This document shows positions 26,948 through 35,540 of a stretch of 64,000 nucleotides of DNA, piece by piece (positions within the stretch are counted from its first letter, which is position 1; the number at the start of each line of letters is the position of its first letter). The stretch comes from Falsiroseomonas oleicola (lineage in GTDB: Bacteria; Pseudomonadota; Alphaproteobacteria; Acetobacterales; Acetobacteraceae), in the NCBI RefSeq assembly GCF_019029495.1, contig NZ_JAERQM010000006.1:325115-389114 (forward strand), read 5' to 3'. The position numbers and the translations under genes were made by a program. Under the pieces are notes generated by a model. It searched no databases. It worked only from the letters and a program-made list of their open reading frames with translations, and was not told the origin of the DNA.

Positions 26948-27461
26948 GATTCGCACTTGCCCACCGGAGCCTCCACCGGCGGACTTACTGACGTGCGAGC
27001 CGATGACAGATGAGATTCGATCACCTGCGGTGAGCAGAAGTCGGTCGGCCAAGCAAGCAAGGAGGCGCAGCATGACTGTCCGAAATTGTGGAAGCTTGCG
27101 CCCATGCTCACTCTGCCAGCTCCCAGCGCTCTCGCGCTCGGCCGCGGGCCGTCGCCGCCACCTGCTTTTGACCGGCCGCCTGCCGCCGAGACCTATAGCG
27201 AGCTCCCGATCCTTCACGGTGGACGCGCCACCGTCCCGTAGTCCTCGTGGTCCAGTGCGCTGTCGGTCCTCGAACGCTGGTTTCGCGTGTGCGTCTAGGC
27301 AGGCCGCTCGCATCCGTCCCGGACGCGCTGCTGAGGGACGTCGGCGGCACGCGCGCCCTTCCTTCCAGGGCGCTCGCACGTGTCGGCATAATGTCGGCGG
27401 CGATCTGCGAAATTCAATATTAATATACCCACCGATCCAAATCCTTTTCCTCTCTGAAGGA
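26948..27461. other. Gap of about 510 bases
   Basis: Open frames exist but have arginine-rich, shadow-like composition. The last 60 bases before 27462 are AT-richer (ATATTAATATAC at about 27417) and may hold the promoter of the hydrolase gene. Confidence 0.4.
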
Positions 27462-28295
27462 ATGAAATCAGTGCAGTGGACGGTTCCTGAGAGCTTCGAC
27501 TTCAATGGACAGTCTGTTCGATTCGGCGTTATGGGTGACGGACCACCGCTCGTTCTGGTTCACGGAACTCCATTTTCCTCATACGTGTGGCACCGCATTG
27601 CGCCCCATCTGGCCGCGTGGCGCCGCGTCTTTTATTTTGACCTCATCGGATACGGTCTCTCCGCGATGAACGAGGGTCAGGACATATCTCTTGGCGTTCA
27701 AAACCGCCTTCTTGCAGAATTACTGCGCCATTGGGATCTGGAGCACCCAGACGTAGTGGCGCACGACTTCGGCGGCGCGACCGCGCTTCGCACCCACCTG
27801 CTGAACGGCTGCGACTTCCGTTCCCTCACATTGGTCGACCCTGTCGCACTCAGACCGTGGGGTAGCCCGTTCGTAAGGCATGTCCGACGGTATGAAGCCG
27901 CCTTCGCAGGGCTACCTCCCCAAATACATGAGGCCATACTGGCGGCTTATGTCGCAGGCGCAGCACATCGGAGGCTGACCGCCGAGGAGCTCCAGCCTTA
28001 CTTGAAGCCCTGGATTGGGCCTGTCGGTCAATCGGCCTTCTACCGACAGATAGCTCAGATGGACGAGCACTACACCGCCGAAGTGGAGGACAGATACGCA
28101 GAAATTCGATGCCCATTGTTGGTCGTTTGGGGAGAAGAGGATGCATGGCTCCCTATCGAGCAAGGCCGGAATCTGGCGGCGCGGGTGCCGGGCTCGCGTT
28201 TCTTGCCTGTGGCGCGTGCCGCCCATCTGGTGCAGGAGGACGCTCCCGAGGCGCTTGTTGCGGCATTGCTTGATTTTCTGCCGAGGGTTGCTTGA
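27462..28295 (+). CDS. Alpha/beta hydrolase, haloalkane dehalogenase-like
   Basis: 277 residues. The oxyanion loop is LVHGTPFSSYVW (about 32-43) and the nucleophile elbow is VVAHDFGGA, with Asp102 where esterases have Ser; aspartate is used by haloalkane dehalogenases and epoxide hydrolases. The acid is in VVWGEEDAWLP and the histidine in ARAAHLVQED. The pattern HGTPFSSY-x-W fits haloalkane dehalogenases, but an epoxide hydrolase is not excluded. The ATG at 27462 follows GAAGGA directly. Convergent with the MocR gene. Confidence 0.85.
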   Translation: MKSVQWTVPESFDFNGQSVRFGVMGDGPPLVLVHGTPFSSYVWHRIAPHLAAWRRVFYFDLIGYGLSAMNEGQDISLGVQNRLLAELLRHWDLEHPDVVAHDFGGATALRTHLLNGCDFRSLTLVDPVALRPWGSPFVRHVRRYEAAFAGLPPQIHEAILAAYVAGAAHRRLTAEELQPYLKPWIGPVGQSAFYRQIAQMDEHYTAEVEDRYAEIRCPLLVVWGEEDAWLPIEQGRNLAARVPGSRFLPVARAAHLVQEDAPEALVAALLDFLPRVA

Positions 28296-28337
28296 GGTGC
28301 GGGTGTTCACATTTAGAGGGCTGGGCAGTTCGGTTGT

Positions 28338-29813
28338 TCAGAACGACTGTGATCTGAAGCGGCGGGTGAAGCTGTCGAGAACTTCCCTGAGCATCCGCAC
28401 GCCTCGCCGGATGGCGCTATCATCGAGGCTGGCATACCCCATCAGCAGCCCCGCCGTGGCAGGCAGGAGGGTTGCCGGGCCGGGCGCGTAGAGCGGGGTG
28501 ACAGGGTACACGCCGACGCCCGCCGCGAGAGCTCGCGCAATCAGCTCATCCTCCCACGTCCTAGGCAGGCCGTTGAGCCAGACGACGACGTGAAGCCCGG
28601 CGTCGGCGCCAACCACCGTCGCCGCGTTCCCTAGGCTGTCCGCCAACGCGGCCAGAAGCGCTGCACGTCGGTCCCCGTTCAGGCGCCGGACGCGGCGAAC
28701 ATGCCGCTCATAGGCACCGCTCCCGATCAGGTCGGCGAGGGCCTCCTGCTCCAGGCCCGGCGCGTGCCTGTCCGTAAGACGCTTTGCCTGGGTGAAAGCC
28801 GTGGACAGCGCGGGCGGAACCACGAGGTAGCCGAGGCGCAGGGTGGGCGAGAGCGTCTTGGAGACCGTGCCGAGATAGATGACCCGCCCCGCATCATCCA
28901 TCGCCTGCAGAGGCGGGATCGGGGCGATGTCGTAGCGGTACTCGCTGTCGTAATCGTCCTCAATGACATGAGCGCCGGTGCGCCGTGCCCAGGCCAGAAG
29001 CTCCCGACGCCGCCCTGCCGACAGAACTCCGCCGAGCGGAAATTGGTGGGACGGGGTGGTGTAGGCGAGCCGCGCCGCGGGCAGCCCTTCCGTCTGAAGG
29101 CCTTCCCCGTCTACTTGGACGGGGACCACCTCCGCACCGGACGCCAGGAATACCTGCTGCGCGAGCGCGTAGCCGGGGTTCTCCATCACCACCCGGTCGC
29201 CCGGGTCAAGCAGCAGCCGGGCGCAGAGGTCGAGGCCCTGCTGCGAGCCGTTGACCACGATGATCTGGTCCTGGTCGCATCGCAGCCCGCGGGCCCGCCA
29301 CAGGTAGCCCTGCAAAGCCACCCGCAGGCCAGCCAACCCGCGGGGATCACCGTAGCGGAGGCGCTCCTGCCGCCGCAGCACCGCGCCCCCGACCGCCTTC
29401 CGCCAAGCGAGCACCGGGAAGTCGGCGGCTGCCACGTCCCCGTACCGGAAATCCGCGATCATGCGTCCGCCGCCAGGCATGGGCGGGAGGGCGAATTCCA
29501 TCAGCCGTTGGCCATAGGCCGACAGTCGCTCCGGCACATCAGGTGGCTCAGCCTGTCCCTGTGGCGCGGGGGCAAGGCCAAGCCCCTGCGCCACGCGCGT
29601 CCGCGCGCCCTGCCGCGCCTCCAGGTATCCCTCGGCGATCAACTGCTCATACGCGGCGGTCACAGTGGTCCGCGACACGCCCCATTCCGCCGCCAAGGCT
29701 CGGGTGGAGGGCAAGGGCGTGCCGGGGCCGAGCGCACCGGCAGCAATCTGGCCCTTGATCGCCTCGCAGATCCTACGGGTGATCCGGGCAGAGGCGGGTG
29801 CTTCCGGTGTCAT
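28338..29813 (-). CDS. MocR/PdxR-type GntR-aminotransferase regulator
   Basis: 491 residues: a GntR winged helix at about 10-75 (LPSTRALAAEWGVSRTTVTA) fused to a fold-type I aminotransferase domain. The PLP lysine lies in GTVSKTLSPTLRLGYL, and VIEDDYDSEYRYD is typical of MocR proteins. Such regulators sense PLP or an amino compound and control a divergent gene, here the PaiB-like gene 94 bases away. Arrays of ACTGG/CCAGT half-sites lie between them. The frame stays open to 30140 but the extension is not family-like. Confidence 0.92.
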   Translation of the reverse strand: MTPEAPASARITRRICEAIKGQIAAGALGPGTPLPSTRALAAEWGVSRTTVTAAYEQLIAEGYLEARQGARTRVAQGLGLAPAPQGQAEPPDVPERLSAYGQRLMEFALPPMPGGGRMIADFRYGDVAAADFPVLAWRKAVGGAVLRRQERLRYGDPRGLAGLRVALQGYLWRARGLRCDQDQIIVVNGSQQGLDLCARLLLDPGDRVVMENPGYALAQQVFLASGAEVVPVQVDGEGLQTEGLPAARLAYTTPSHQFPLGGVLSAGRRRELLAWARRTGAHVIEDDYDSEYRYDIAPIPPLQAMDDAGRVIYLGTVSKTLSPTLRLGYLVVPPALSTAFTQAKRLTDRHAPGLEQEALADLIGSGAYERHVRRVRRLNGDRRAALLAALADSLGNAATVVGADAGLHVVVWLNGLPRTWEDELIARALAAGVGVYPVTPLYAPGPATLLPATAGLLMGYASLDDSAIRRGVRMLREVLDSFTRRFRSQSF

Positions 29814-29820
29814 GGCAGGC

Positions 29821-29870
29821 GACTGGCCCAGTGCGTTCAGGGGAAACTGGACGTTCCTTATGGACCAGTC
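29821..29870. promoter_or_regulatory. Candidate MocR operator array (ACTGG/CCAGT)
   Basis: ACTGG-C-CCAGT at 29822-29832 is a perfect short dyad; ACTGGAC at 29846 and GGACCAGT at 29862-29869 form a second, spaced dyad. All lie in the intergenic region between the divergent MocR and PaiB-like genes, where such regulators usually bind. Confidence 0.55.
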
Positions 29871-29907
29871 CGCAAGCAGGATACACGCCAATTTAGGAGC
29901 CACCGCG

Positions 29908-30531
29908 ATGTACGTCCCGTCCGCCTTCCGCGAGGATGACCTCGCCGCTCTACATGGCACGATGCGGGCGGCGCGTCTGGCCAACCTTGTCACCGCCACG
30001 GGCGAGAGCCTGATGGCCACGCCATTGCCGCTGTTCCTGGCGGCGGAGGAGGGCCCCCACGGCACGCTGTACGGCCACTTGGCCCGCGCGAACCCGCAAT
30101 GGAGGCTGCCGCCGACCGGCGAGGCGATGGCGCTGTTCATGGGGCCGGACGCCTATGTCAGCCCTTCCTGGTACCCCTCCAAGCAGGAGCACCAGCGTGT
30201 GGTGCCGACCTGGAACTACATCGCGGTCCACGCATACGGGCCGGTCGAGTTCTTCGAGGACGCGGACCGCCTGCTGGACCTCGTGACCCGGCTGACCAAC
30301 CTGCACGAGCGCCCGCGCGCACGGCCCTGGGCCGTGACCGACGCCCCGGCGGAGTTTGTCCGTGCGCAGCTCAAGGGGATCGTCGGCTTGCGCCTGCCAA
30401 TCACGCGGATCGAGGGCAAGCGGAAAATGAGTCAGAACCGGTCCGCCGCCGACCGGCGGGGCGTTGCCGCTGGCCTGGCCGAGAGCGAACTGCCCTCAGA
30501 GCGCGCTGTGGCACAGCTGATCCCGGGCTGA
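29908..30531 (+). CDS. PaiB-like FMN-binding negative transcriptional regulator
   Basis: 207 residues of the PaiB family (FMN_bind_2, split-barrel fold): MYVPSAFREDD at the start, LYGHLARANPQW, YVSPSWYPSKQEH and VPTWNYIAVHAYG are diagnostic. PaiB is known from Bacillus; in proteobacteria these genes are commonly paired with MocR regulators and efflux genes. AGGAG precedes the ATG. A LysE exporter gene follows on the same strand, so the unit is probably regulator, flavoprotein, exporter. Confidence 0.9.
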   Translation: MYVPSAFREDDLAALHGTMRAARLANLVTATGESLMATPLPLFLAAEEGPHGTLYGHLARANPQWRLPPTGEAMALFMGPDAYVSPSWYPSKQEHQRVVPTWNYIAVHAYGPVEFFEDADRLLDLVTRLTNLHERPRARPWAVTDAPAEFVRAQLKGIVGLRLPITRIEGKRKMSQNRSAADRRGVAAGLAESELPSERAVAQLIPG

Positions 30532-30608
30532 TCCCGCCGACCGGTGGAGACGGCGCCAAGGAGGCGCCGGAGGACGAGAAAGCCGCATACGAGTAGAGGT
30601 GCCCGCCC

Positions 30609-31256
30609 ATGCCCGACATGACCCAACTTGCAGTCTTCCTTGCTGCGGCCATCGTGCTCGCGGTGACCCCTGGTCCGGGGATCTTCTACGTCGCCGCGCG
30701 CACGCTGGCTGGCGGCCGTGCCGAAGGTGTGGCCTCCAGCTTTGGGACGGGGCTGGGCGGCATGGCCCATGTCGTCGCGGGTGGCTTGGGCGTCTCGGCC
30801 ATCGTGCTCGCCAGCGCGGAGCTTTTCACCGCGCTGAAGCTGGTCGGGGCTGCCTATCTCGTCTGGCTCGGCGTCCGCACCATTCAGTCCGCCCGCCGCG
30901 ATGTGGCGACATCCCTGAACGGCGGATCAGTGCCGCCCATCGGCCAACGGCGGGCCTTCCGCGAGGGCGTGGTGGTGGAGGCGCTGAACCCGAAGACGGC
31001 GGCCTTCTTCCTCGCCTTCGTCCCACAGTTCGTGGATCCCGCCGCTGGCCATGTGGCCCTGCAGTTCGTCGTGCTCGGCTTCGTATCGGTCACGCTGAAC
31101 ACTCTTGCCGACATCGTGGTCGCCTTCGCAGCGAGCGGCATCCGCGACGGTGCCGCTGCACGCCCGACCCTGATCCGCCGCCTGCGAGAAGCGTCCGGCG
31201 CAGGAATGGTCGCGCTTGGCCTCGGCCTTGCTCTGGCGAGGCGCCCCGCTGCTTGA
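30609..31256 (+). CDS. LysE/RhtB-family amino-acid exporter
   Basis: 215 residues, six hydrophobic segments. Typical parts are VLAVTPGPGIFYVAARTL, LVGAAYLVWLGVRTI and VVEALNPKTAAFFLAFVPQF. These permeases export amino acids or related metabolites. It lies 77 bases after the PaiB-like gene and is probably in its operon under the divergent MocR regulator, which fits the sensing of an amino compound. Confidence 0.9.
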   Translation: MPDMTQLAVFLAAAIVLAVTPGPGIFYVAARTLAGGRAEGVASSFGTGLGGMAHVVAGGLGVSAIVLASAELFTALKLVGAAYLVWLGVRTIQSARRDVATSLNGGSVPPIGQRRAFREGVVVEALNPKTAAFFLAFVPQFVDPAAGHVALQFVVLGFVSVTLNTLADIVVAFAASGIRDGAAARPTLIRRLREASGAGMVALGLGLALARRPAA

Positions 31257-31662
31257 GTGCGGTAGAAGGCCGGAATTTTGTATCAGGAGAGCCAGGCCCG
31301 ACCCACAAGCGACCCACGGGCCTTTACCCGGGAGGTCCGGTATTGGTGGATGAGCAGACGCAGTCGGTAGGTGGCCAAGATCGGCGGCTCTGCGCCCATT
31401 CTGGGCATTCAAGCTTGCAGGTCGAATTCTGCAAAGCGGACGTCAGACCTATTCGAGGCTGTTCAATATTTGGTGCAAGGTTTGCCAACGGCAACAACCG
31501 GGTTGGTGGGTATGGGCTTCATGCTGTTCATGCCCATAGGGGAATCCCGTTTGCTCCATGGCAAGCCCAAGTCGTCCAACAACATCGATCGCGTGCCCAA
31601 CTGAGTGCAGGGCAAAGCCGTCATGTGGAAACGGTGACGTAATACACCATGATGGCTATGAT
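31257..31662. other. Gap of about 400 bases at the island boundary
   Basis: No recognisable gene. Composition is less GC-rich than the flanking metabolic genes. It marks the border between the MocR/PaiB/LysE operon and the defence-type genes. Confidence 0.4.
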
Positions 31663-33822
31663 TTAGCCCGGCAACAGTTCCTCGGCGATCCAGCGTTGTT
31701 GCTCGTTCAGCCGGTCGAGGGATGCACGAAGAGTATCCTTTAGGGTCTCGAGATCCGCGTCGGCTAGGCTCATTCGATCAAGAAGGATAGCCAGCAGGAA
31801 CTCGCCCAGCGCTTCGCCTTGCTGCCGGTCAGATAGGTCCACCATCTGGCGGATAAGATCGCCGACCAAGCGGCTTTCCTCAGGGGTGTCACGATAGTTC
31901 AACTCAATAGGCAGTGCCGCCCGAAGAATGGCCGCCTGAATTACACCGTCGTTGTATCGGGCGAACGTCTCACCAGACAGGACGGTGTGCGTCTGCGGGT
32001 CGTTCACGATACGGTGCTCCGGTAGTACATCGGCTCCCGTCCGGAGATTTTGCAGTATTGCGGCCATGGTAAGAAAGACGTCGGCTTGGCTGGCGGCGCC
32101 GCAAGGCGTGCCAACTGGCCAGAAGGCGAAATTATCGCGGAGCTTTAAACCTTCCTTCGCACCGGGCAGGAAGAGGTCATTCCTGAGTCCCGATGGACTA
32201 TTGTCCAGGAGCTGGAGCCTACTCGCGACTGTGTTCGGCAGGGTTTGGTCGAGTTCGGCTAGGTAATCCCGTTCTTTGTCCCAACTCTCCGACGCCGTCG
32301 CGCGATCGAGAAACACCTCGAACATCGAACTGAAACAGTGGCTGGGCTGTCTTAGGTTCGATTGCAGGAGGCCGAAAGCCCGTTTCGATGATGGTATCGT
32401 TGCCGCCGATAGGAAGATGCGATGGGAAGCCGGGGCGTAGCGGCGGAGTGCGCGGCTGATCGACAGCAACTTCTCGCCATGGCCCGTGGCGCCCCCGACA
32501 ATAACGATGGGGGATCCAGACACCGGCCATCCTGCCGTTTTGTCCTGCTCGATCTCGCTTAGCCCCAACAAGGTGACATTTTTGAGGTCGCCCCCATGCC
32601 GACGGATTGCCTCGATCAGGGCATCGGCCACGGACTTTGCCGAAGTATCCTTGTCGGGGTAGACGATGGCGCGAACAGAAGCCGGGATTTCGCGGATGAC
32701 AGTTTTCTCGACCCACTCCTTGAAGGGCTCCGTCTGACGGAGCTGTTCCACATCGATCCAAATCGCGCGGCGCGAACTCCGCTCGGCGTCGGCCTTGTAC
32801 GCGACGAATATCCCCTGGCCCTGGAGGCGCGAAATCTTTTCGGCGATGACCGTTGGAGCGTGCTTCAGCCCAGGCACCACGGTCCGCGCAGGTTCCGGCG
32901 CGGCGATGAAATGCTCGCCGATCAGCCGAATCGGCCGGGTTAAGGCTGGGTCGGGAGGAGGCGGGGCGGGCGGATATCCAGTGGGATTCAGCTTCTCGTC
33001 GATACGGAGATCACACAACACCTGTGTAGGCTTCGGCGGATCGCCGCCCATGGAGAACAAGGTTACGACACGCTCTGCGTCCTTTACACGGCTAGCGATT
33101 AGCCCAGCCATACTGCCCGACTGCGAAGCGGAAATCAGGACCAAATCGGCTCGGTCGGGGCTAAATGGATGGGTGTAAATCCCCCGGTAGGATTGAAACG
33201 TGCGCACCGTCGGCATCCTGGTCAACCGCTTTATCAAGAGCCCGGCAAGCACGACGCTGGCGATGGATGACGTGTCTAGGTGGACAAAATCCAGGTCGTC
33301 GGTTAGGTACGGCAGCAGCCAAAACGCCACGAAGAATATTTCGGCGCCTTCGGAAAGCGCGTGAGACGCGCGGAGAAACCGGGAATCGGTTTTCTTGGAT
33401 GGTTTCACGAAATGGGCAGTCGGCCCGGCTTCAAGAAGGCCCTGTCGCCGGTTGAACAGCTCCGTCAAGCCCTGGCGGCGAATGTGCTGGAGCGGGAGGG
33501 CTTCGGGTGGCGCTCCACGCAGCACCGCATGCCGTCGCACGACGCCAGCTTCGTCGTAAGAGTAAAGGCCGATAGACGTATCCACCGACAGCGTGTGGAA
33601 AGCAGAATTGTCTTCCTCCAGTTGGCTTCGTACCTCCGCAGCCCGATCCTTGGGATAGATGAGGTATGCGGCATCTGGGGACAGCGCGCGGCTCGTTTCT
33701 GACTTAATCGCGGCAGCAAGATCGTTGATCGAGAAAGCCGTCGGCCCGCAGAAGACGACGAGGGTGGAAATGGCTTGCGGATGCTCGGGCGTCCGGCAAC
33801 GGAACGCGTAGACGCTGCTCAT
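31663..33822 (-). CDS. Phosphoribosyltransferase-like protein, putative defence component
   Basis: 719 residues; I do not recognise a named family. Two stretches resemble the PRPP loop of type I phosphoribosyltransferases: LVLISASQSGSMAGLIASRV (about 228-246) and PIVIVGGATGHGEKLLSIS (about 438-456). In both, the usual paired aspartates are absent (GG in the second), so a binding or altered catalytic role is likely. Cytoplasmic, with no signal peptide or membrane segment. The ATG at 33822 overlaps the stop of the GHKL ATPase gene (ATGA), so the two are translated together. Their pairing points to a signalling or immune pair; this is inference. Confidence 0.65.
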   Translation of the reverse strand: MSSVYAFRCRTPEHPQAISTLVVFCGPTAFSINDLAAAIKSETSRALSPDAAYLIYPKDRAAEVRSQLEEDNSAFHTLSVDTSIGLYSYDEAGVVRRHAVLRGAPPEALPLQHIRRQGLTELFNRRQGLLEAGPTAHFVKPSKKTDSRFLRASHALSEGAEIFFVAFWLLPYLTDDLDFVHLDTSSIASVVLAGLLIKRLTRMPTVRTFQSYRGIYTHPFSPDRADLVLISASQSGSMAGLIASRVKDAERVVTLFSMGGDPPKPTQVLCDLRIDEKLNPTGYPPAPPPPDPALTRPIRLIGEHFIAAPEPARTVVPGLKHAPTVIAEKISRLQGQGIFVAYKADAERSSRRAIWIDVEQLRQTEPFKEWVEKTVIREIPASVRAIVYPDKDTSAKSVADALIEAIRRHGGDLKNVTLLGLSEIEQDKTAGWPVSGSPIVIVGGATGHGEKLLSISRALRRYAPASHRIFLSAATIPSSKRAFGLLQSNLRQPSHCFSSMFEVFLDRATASESWDKERDYLAELDQTLPNTVASRLQLLDNSPSGLRNDLFLPGAKEGLKLRDNFAFWPVGTPCGAASQADVFLTMAAILQNLRTGADVLPEHRIVNDPQTHTVLSGETFARYNDGVIQAAILRAALPIELNYRDTPEESRLVGDLIRQMVDLSDRQQGEALGEFLLAILLDRMSLADADLETLKDTLRASLDRLNEQQRWIAEELLPG

Positions 33823-35009
33823 CGCGCCAGCTCCCGGTTCAGCGGCAACATCGCTGTGATGACGGTTCCCTCTGCCCATGCCTGGGGTACGCTGGGCCTG
33901 CCGCCCCTAACCATATCCTCCATGGCTAGATCCTCTTCGGTCGGTTGGCCCAAGCCGGAGCCGTCGAACGCCTTTATGAGCGACAGCCTCCCGCTGCGGA
34001 TGCGGACGAAGCCTCCCGTGCGTTTCGCTACGTCCATAATCCGGAACAACCCGATCCCACTCGTGAGGTCGGACTTCGTTGTGCCACCCTTGCGTAGGCA
34101 CGCGCCAACCGCTTGGTACTCGACCTCTAGGGGAACGCTGTCGGCGATAATGCCCTTGTCGAGACCTACTGTCTTTGCAAGCCAGTTCTGAGCTAATCCG
34201 GGACCGCTGTCGAAAACCGACACCTCGACGAACTGAGCATGCCGCGCCCCGCCGCGAGGCGCCCAGCCCCCAAAATGAGCGCGAAGGGGCCCGTGCGCGC
34301 CCGCCATCCCCTGGAGCTGGTCAACCGCCAAGTAACGATACCCAACCAGAATGCCGCGGGTTGACCTCCGCAGCCGCACTTCCCGGAAATCGGTTCGAGC
34401 GTGGTCGTCGGTGTTTTTGAAGGCTTCCTGCACCAGCGCCGCGATTGCCCCCAACGTACCTGACCGCTCGACCGTCGGCATCCCCGGCCGGAGCGTCCTG
34501 AGGCAACTTCCGATCAAGGCCTCAAAGTCTCTGGCACTGCGGACGTCGACCGTGCCGGGAACGTACAGGCGGATCGGTCGCCGGTATTCTTGAGCGTTGT
34601 CAACGCAGACGATCGGGATGGCCGATTTGTCGATGTCGCGCAATTTGTCGAGCGCCCCTCCGTGCATGGCCAGGACGTAGTCTCTCGTCTGCAGTAACGC
34701 CTCGCGGCGCCCGACGGCTTCACCACCGGAGAGCGCGACCTTGCCTGCCATGTTTAGGGCGACGACTCCGAACGGCGTATTCGCAAAATTGTGGAAAGCA
34801 ACGTCATCGACGCGCTGTGCGTGAATGCGTAGACGCGAGTCCTCCTCGCCACGTACAGCCCAGGTGATGATAAGCTGGATGAGTGCAGCAAGACTGCCGA
34901 CCGCGCTCGCCTTAACTTTATTAGGAATACGCAACTCCGGTTCACCTAAAGCGATCCGGGAAAGCCCCGCCTCGAATTCATCAAGCGAGAAGTCTTTGTT
35001 AATACTAAG
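33819..35009 (-). CDS. GHKL (histidine-kinase-like) ATPase, no kinase core seen
   Basis: 396 residues. The Bergerat ATP-binding fold is visible: N-box LVQEAFKNTDDHA (about 193-205), G1 box DSGPG (268-272), G2 box SGIGLFRIMD (318-327) and a closing GTVITAMLPL. No phospho-acceptor H-box, transmembrane sensor or DNA-binding domain is seen, so it is more like MORC/Hsp90/MutL-style or anti-sigma-like ATPases than a two-component kinase. GGGGAG precedes the ATG at 35009. It is the first gene of a two-gene operon with the phosphoribosyltransferase-like gene. Confidence 0.8.
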   Translation of the reverse strand, partial: LSINKDFSLDEFEAGLSRIALGEPELRIPNKVKASAVGSLAALIQLIITWAVRGEEDSRLRIHAQRVDDVAFHNFANTPFGVVALNMAGKVALSGGEAVGRREALLQTRDYVLAMHGGALDKLRDIDKSAIPIVCVDNAQEYRRPIRLYVPGTVDVRSARDFEALIGSCLRTLRPGMPTVERSGTLGAIAALVQEAFKNTDDHARTDFREVRLRRSTRGILVGYRYLAVDQLQGMAGAHGPLRAHFGGWAPRGGARHAQFVEVSVFDSGPGLAQNWLAKTVGLDKGIIADSVPLEVEYQAVGACLRKGGTTKSDLTSGIGLFRIMDVAKRTGGFVRIRSGRLSLIKAFDGSGLGQPTEEDLAMEDMVRGGRPSVPQAWAEGTVITAMLPLNRELAR

Positions 35010-35540
35010 CATTAGACTCCCCGTGATGCGCATGGCTCAAGATCTTCGGCTCTCCGATGTGCCCCAAGCCCATCTCGTGTGAGGCTAGAATGAGATGAAA
35101 GCCCTGTGCCTTTGGCTCGAAGGCCGATTTGGTGCCTCGTCAATCATGGCAGCTTGCCGGACCACCCGCCAGCACGCTCTCCCGCCAAGAACCGCGTTAT
35201 CGCCCGGCGCCACAGCGTAGCAAAAACGATGAGGTGTGACCGTCCACTTTACTTCGGCGTTGCACCATACCGGACGGACTGGATTCGGCCAGACCACGCC
35301 AGAAGTGCAGTCTCAGACGGAATGCTGCTATGTCCGCTTGTGAGGGTGGCGCGGACATCGACATACCCGGGCTTCTACAGCCGCTTTCCGCCCAGACCCG
35401 ACGAAGCGCGGCCTTTTATGGATCAGGCGCTGATTGGCAGGCCGCGGCAGTCACACGCAACGGGATCGACCGCGCCGCCACCCCGGCATCAGCTGACTCT
35501 GACCATTACGCCGTGCCCGGCTCCGTCCTAGACTGTCCCC
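35010..35540. other. Gap between divergent defence-type genes
   Basis: About 530 bases with no convincing gene. A stretch near 35229 (GATGAGGTGTGACCGTCCA) resembles one near 20127. Promoters for both divergent units should lie here. Confidence 0.4.

Noticed and set aside
28701-29939. A 412-codon plus-strand frame opposite the MocR gene
   Set aside because: It has no domain pattern, and the MocR gene on the other strand is complete with all family motifs.
35106-35531. Plus-strand 141-codon frame before the methyltransferase-HNH gene
   Set aside because: It has no ribosome-binding site or recognisable domain; proline/arginine-rich and probably non-coding.
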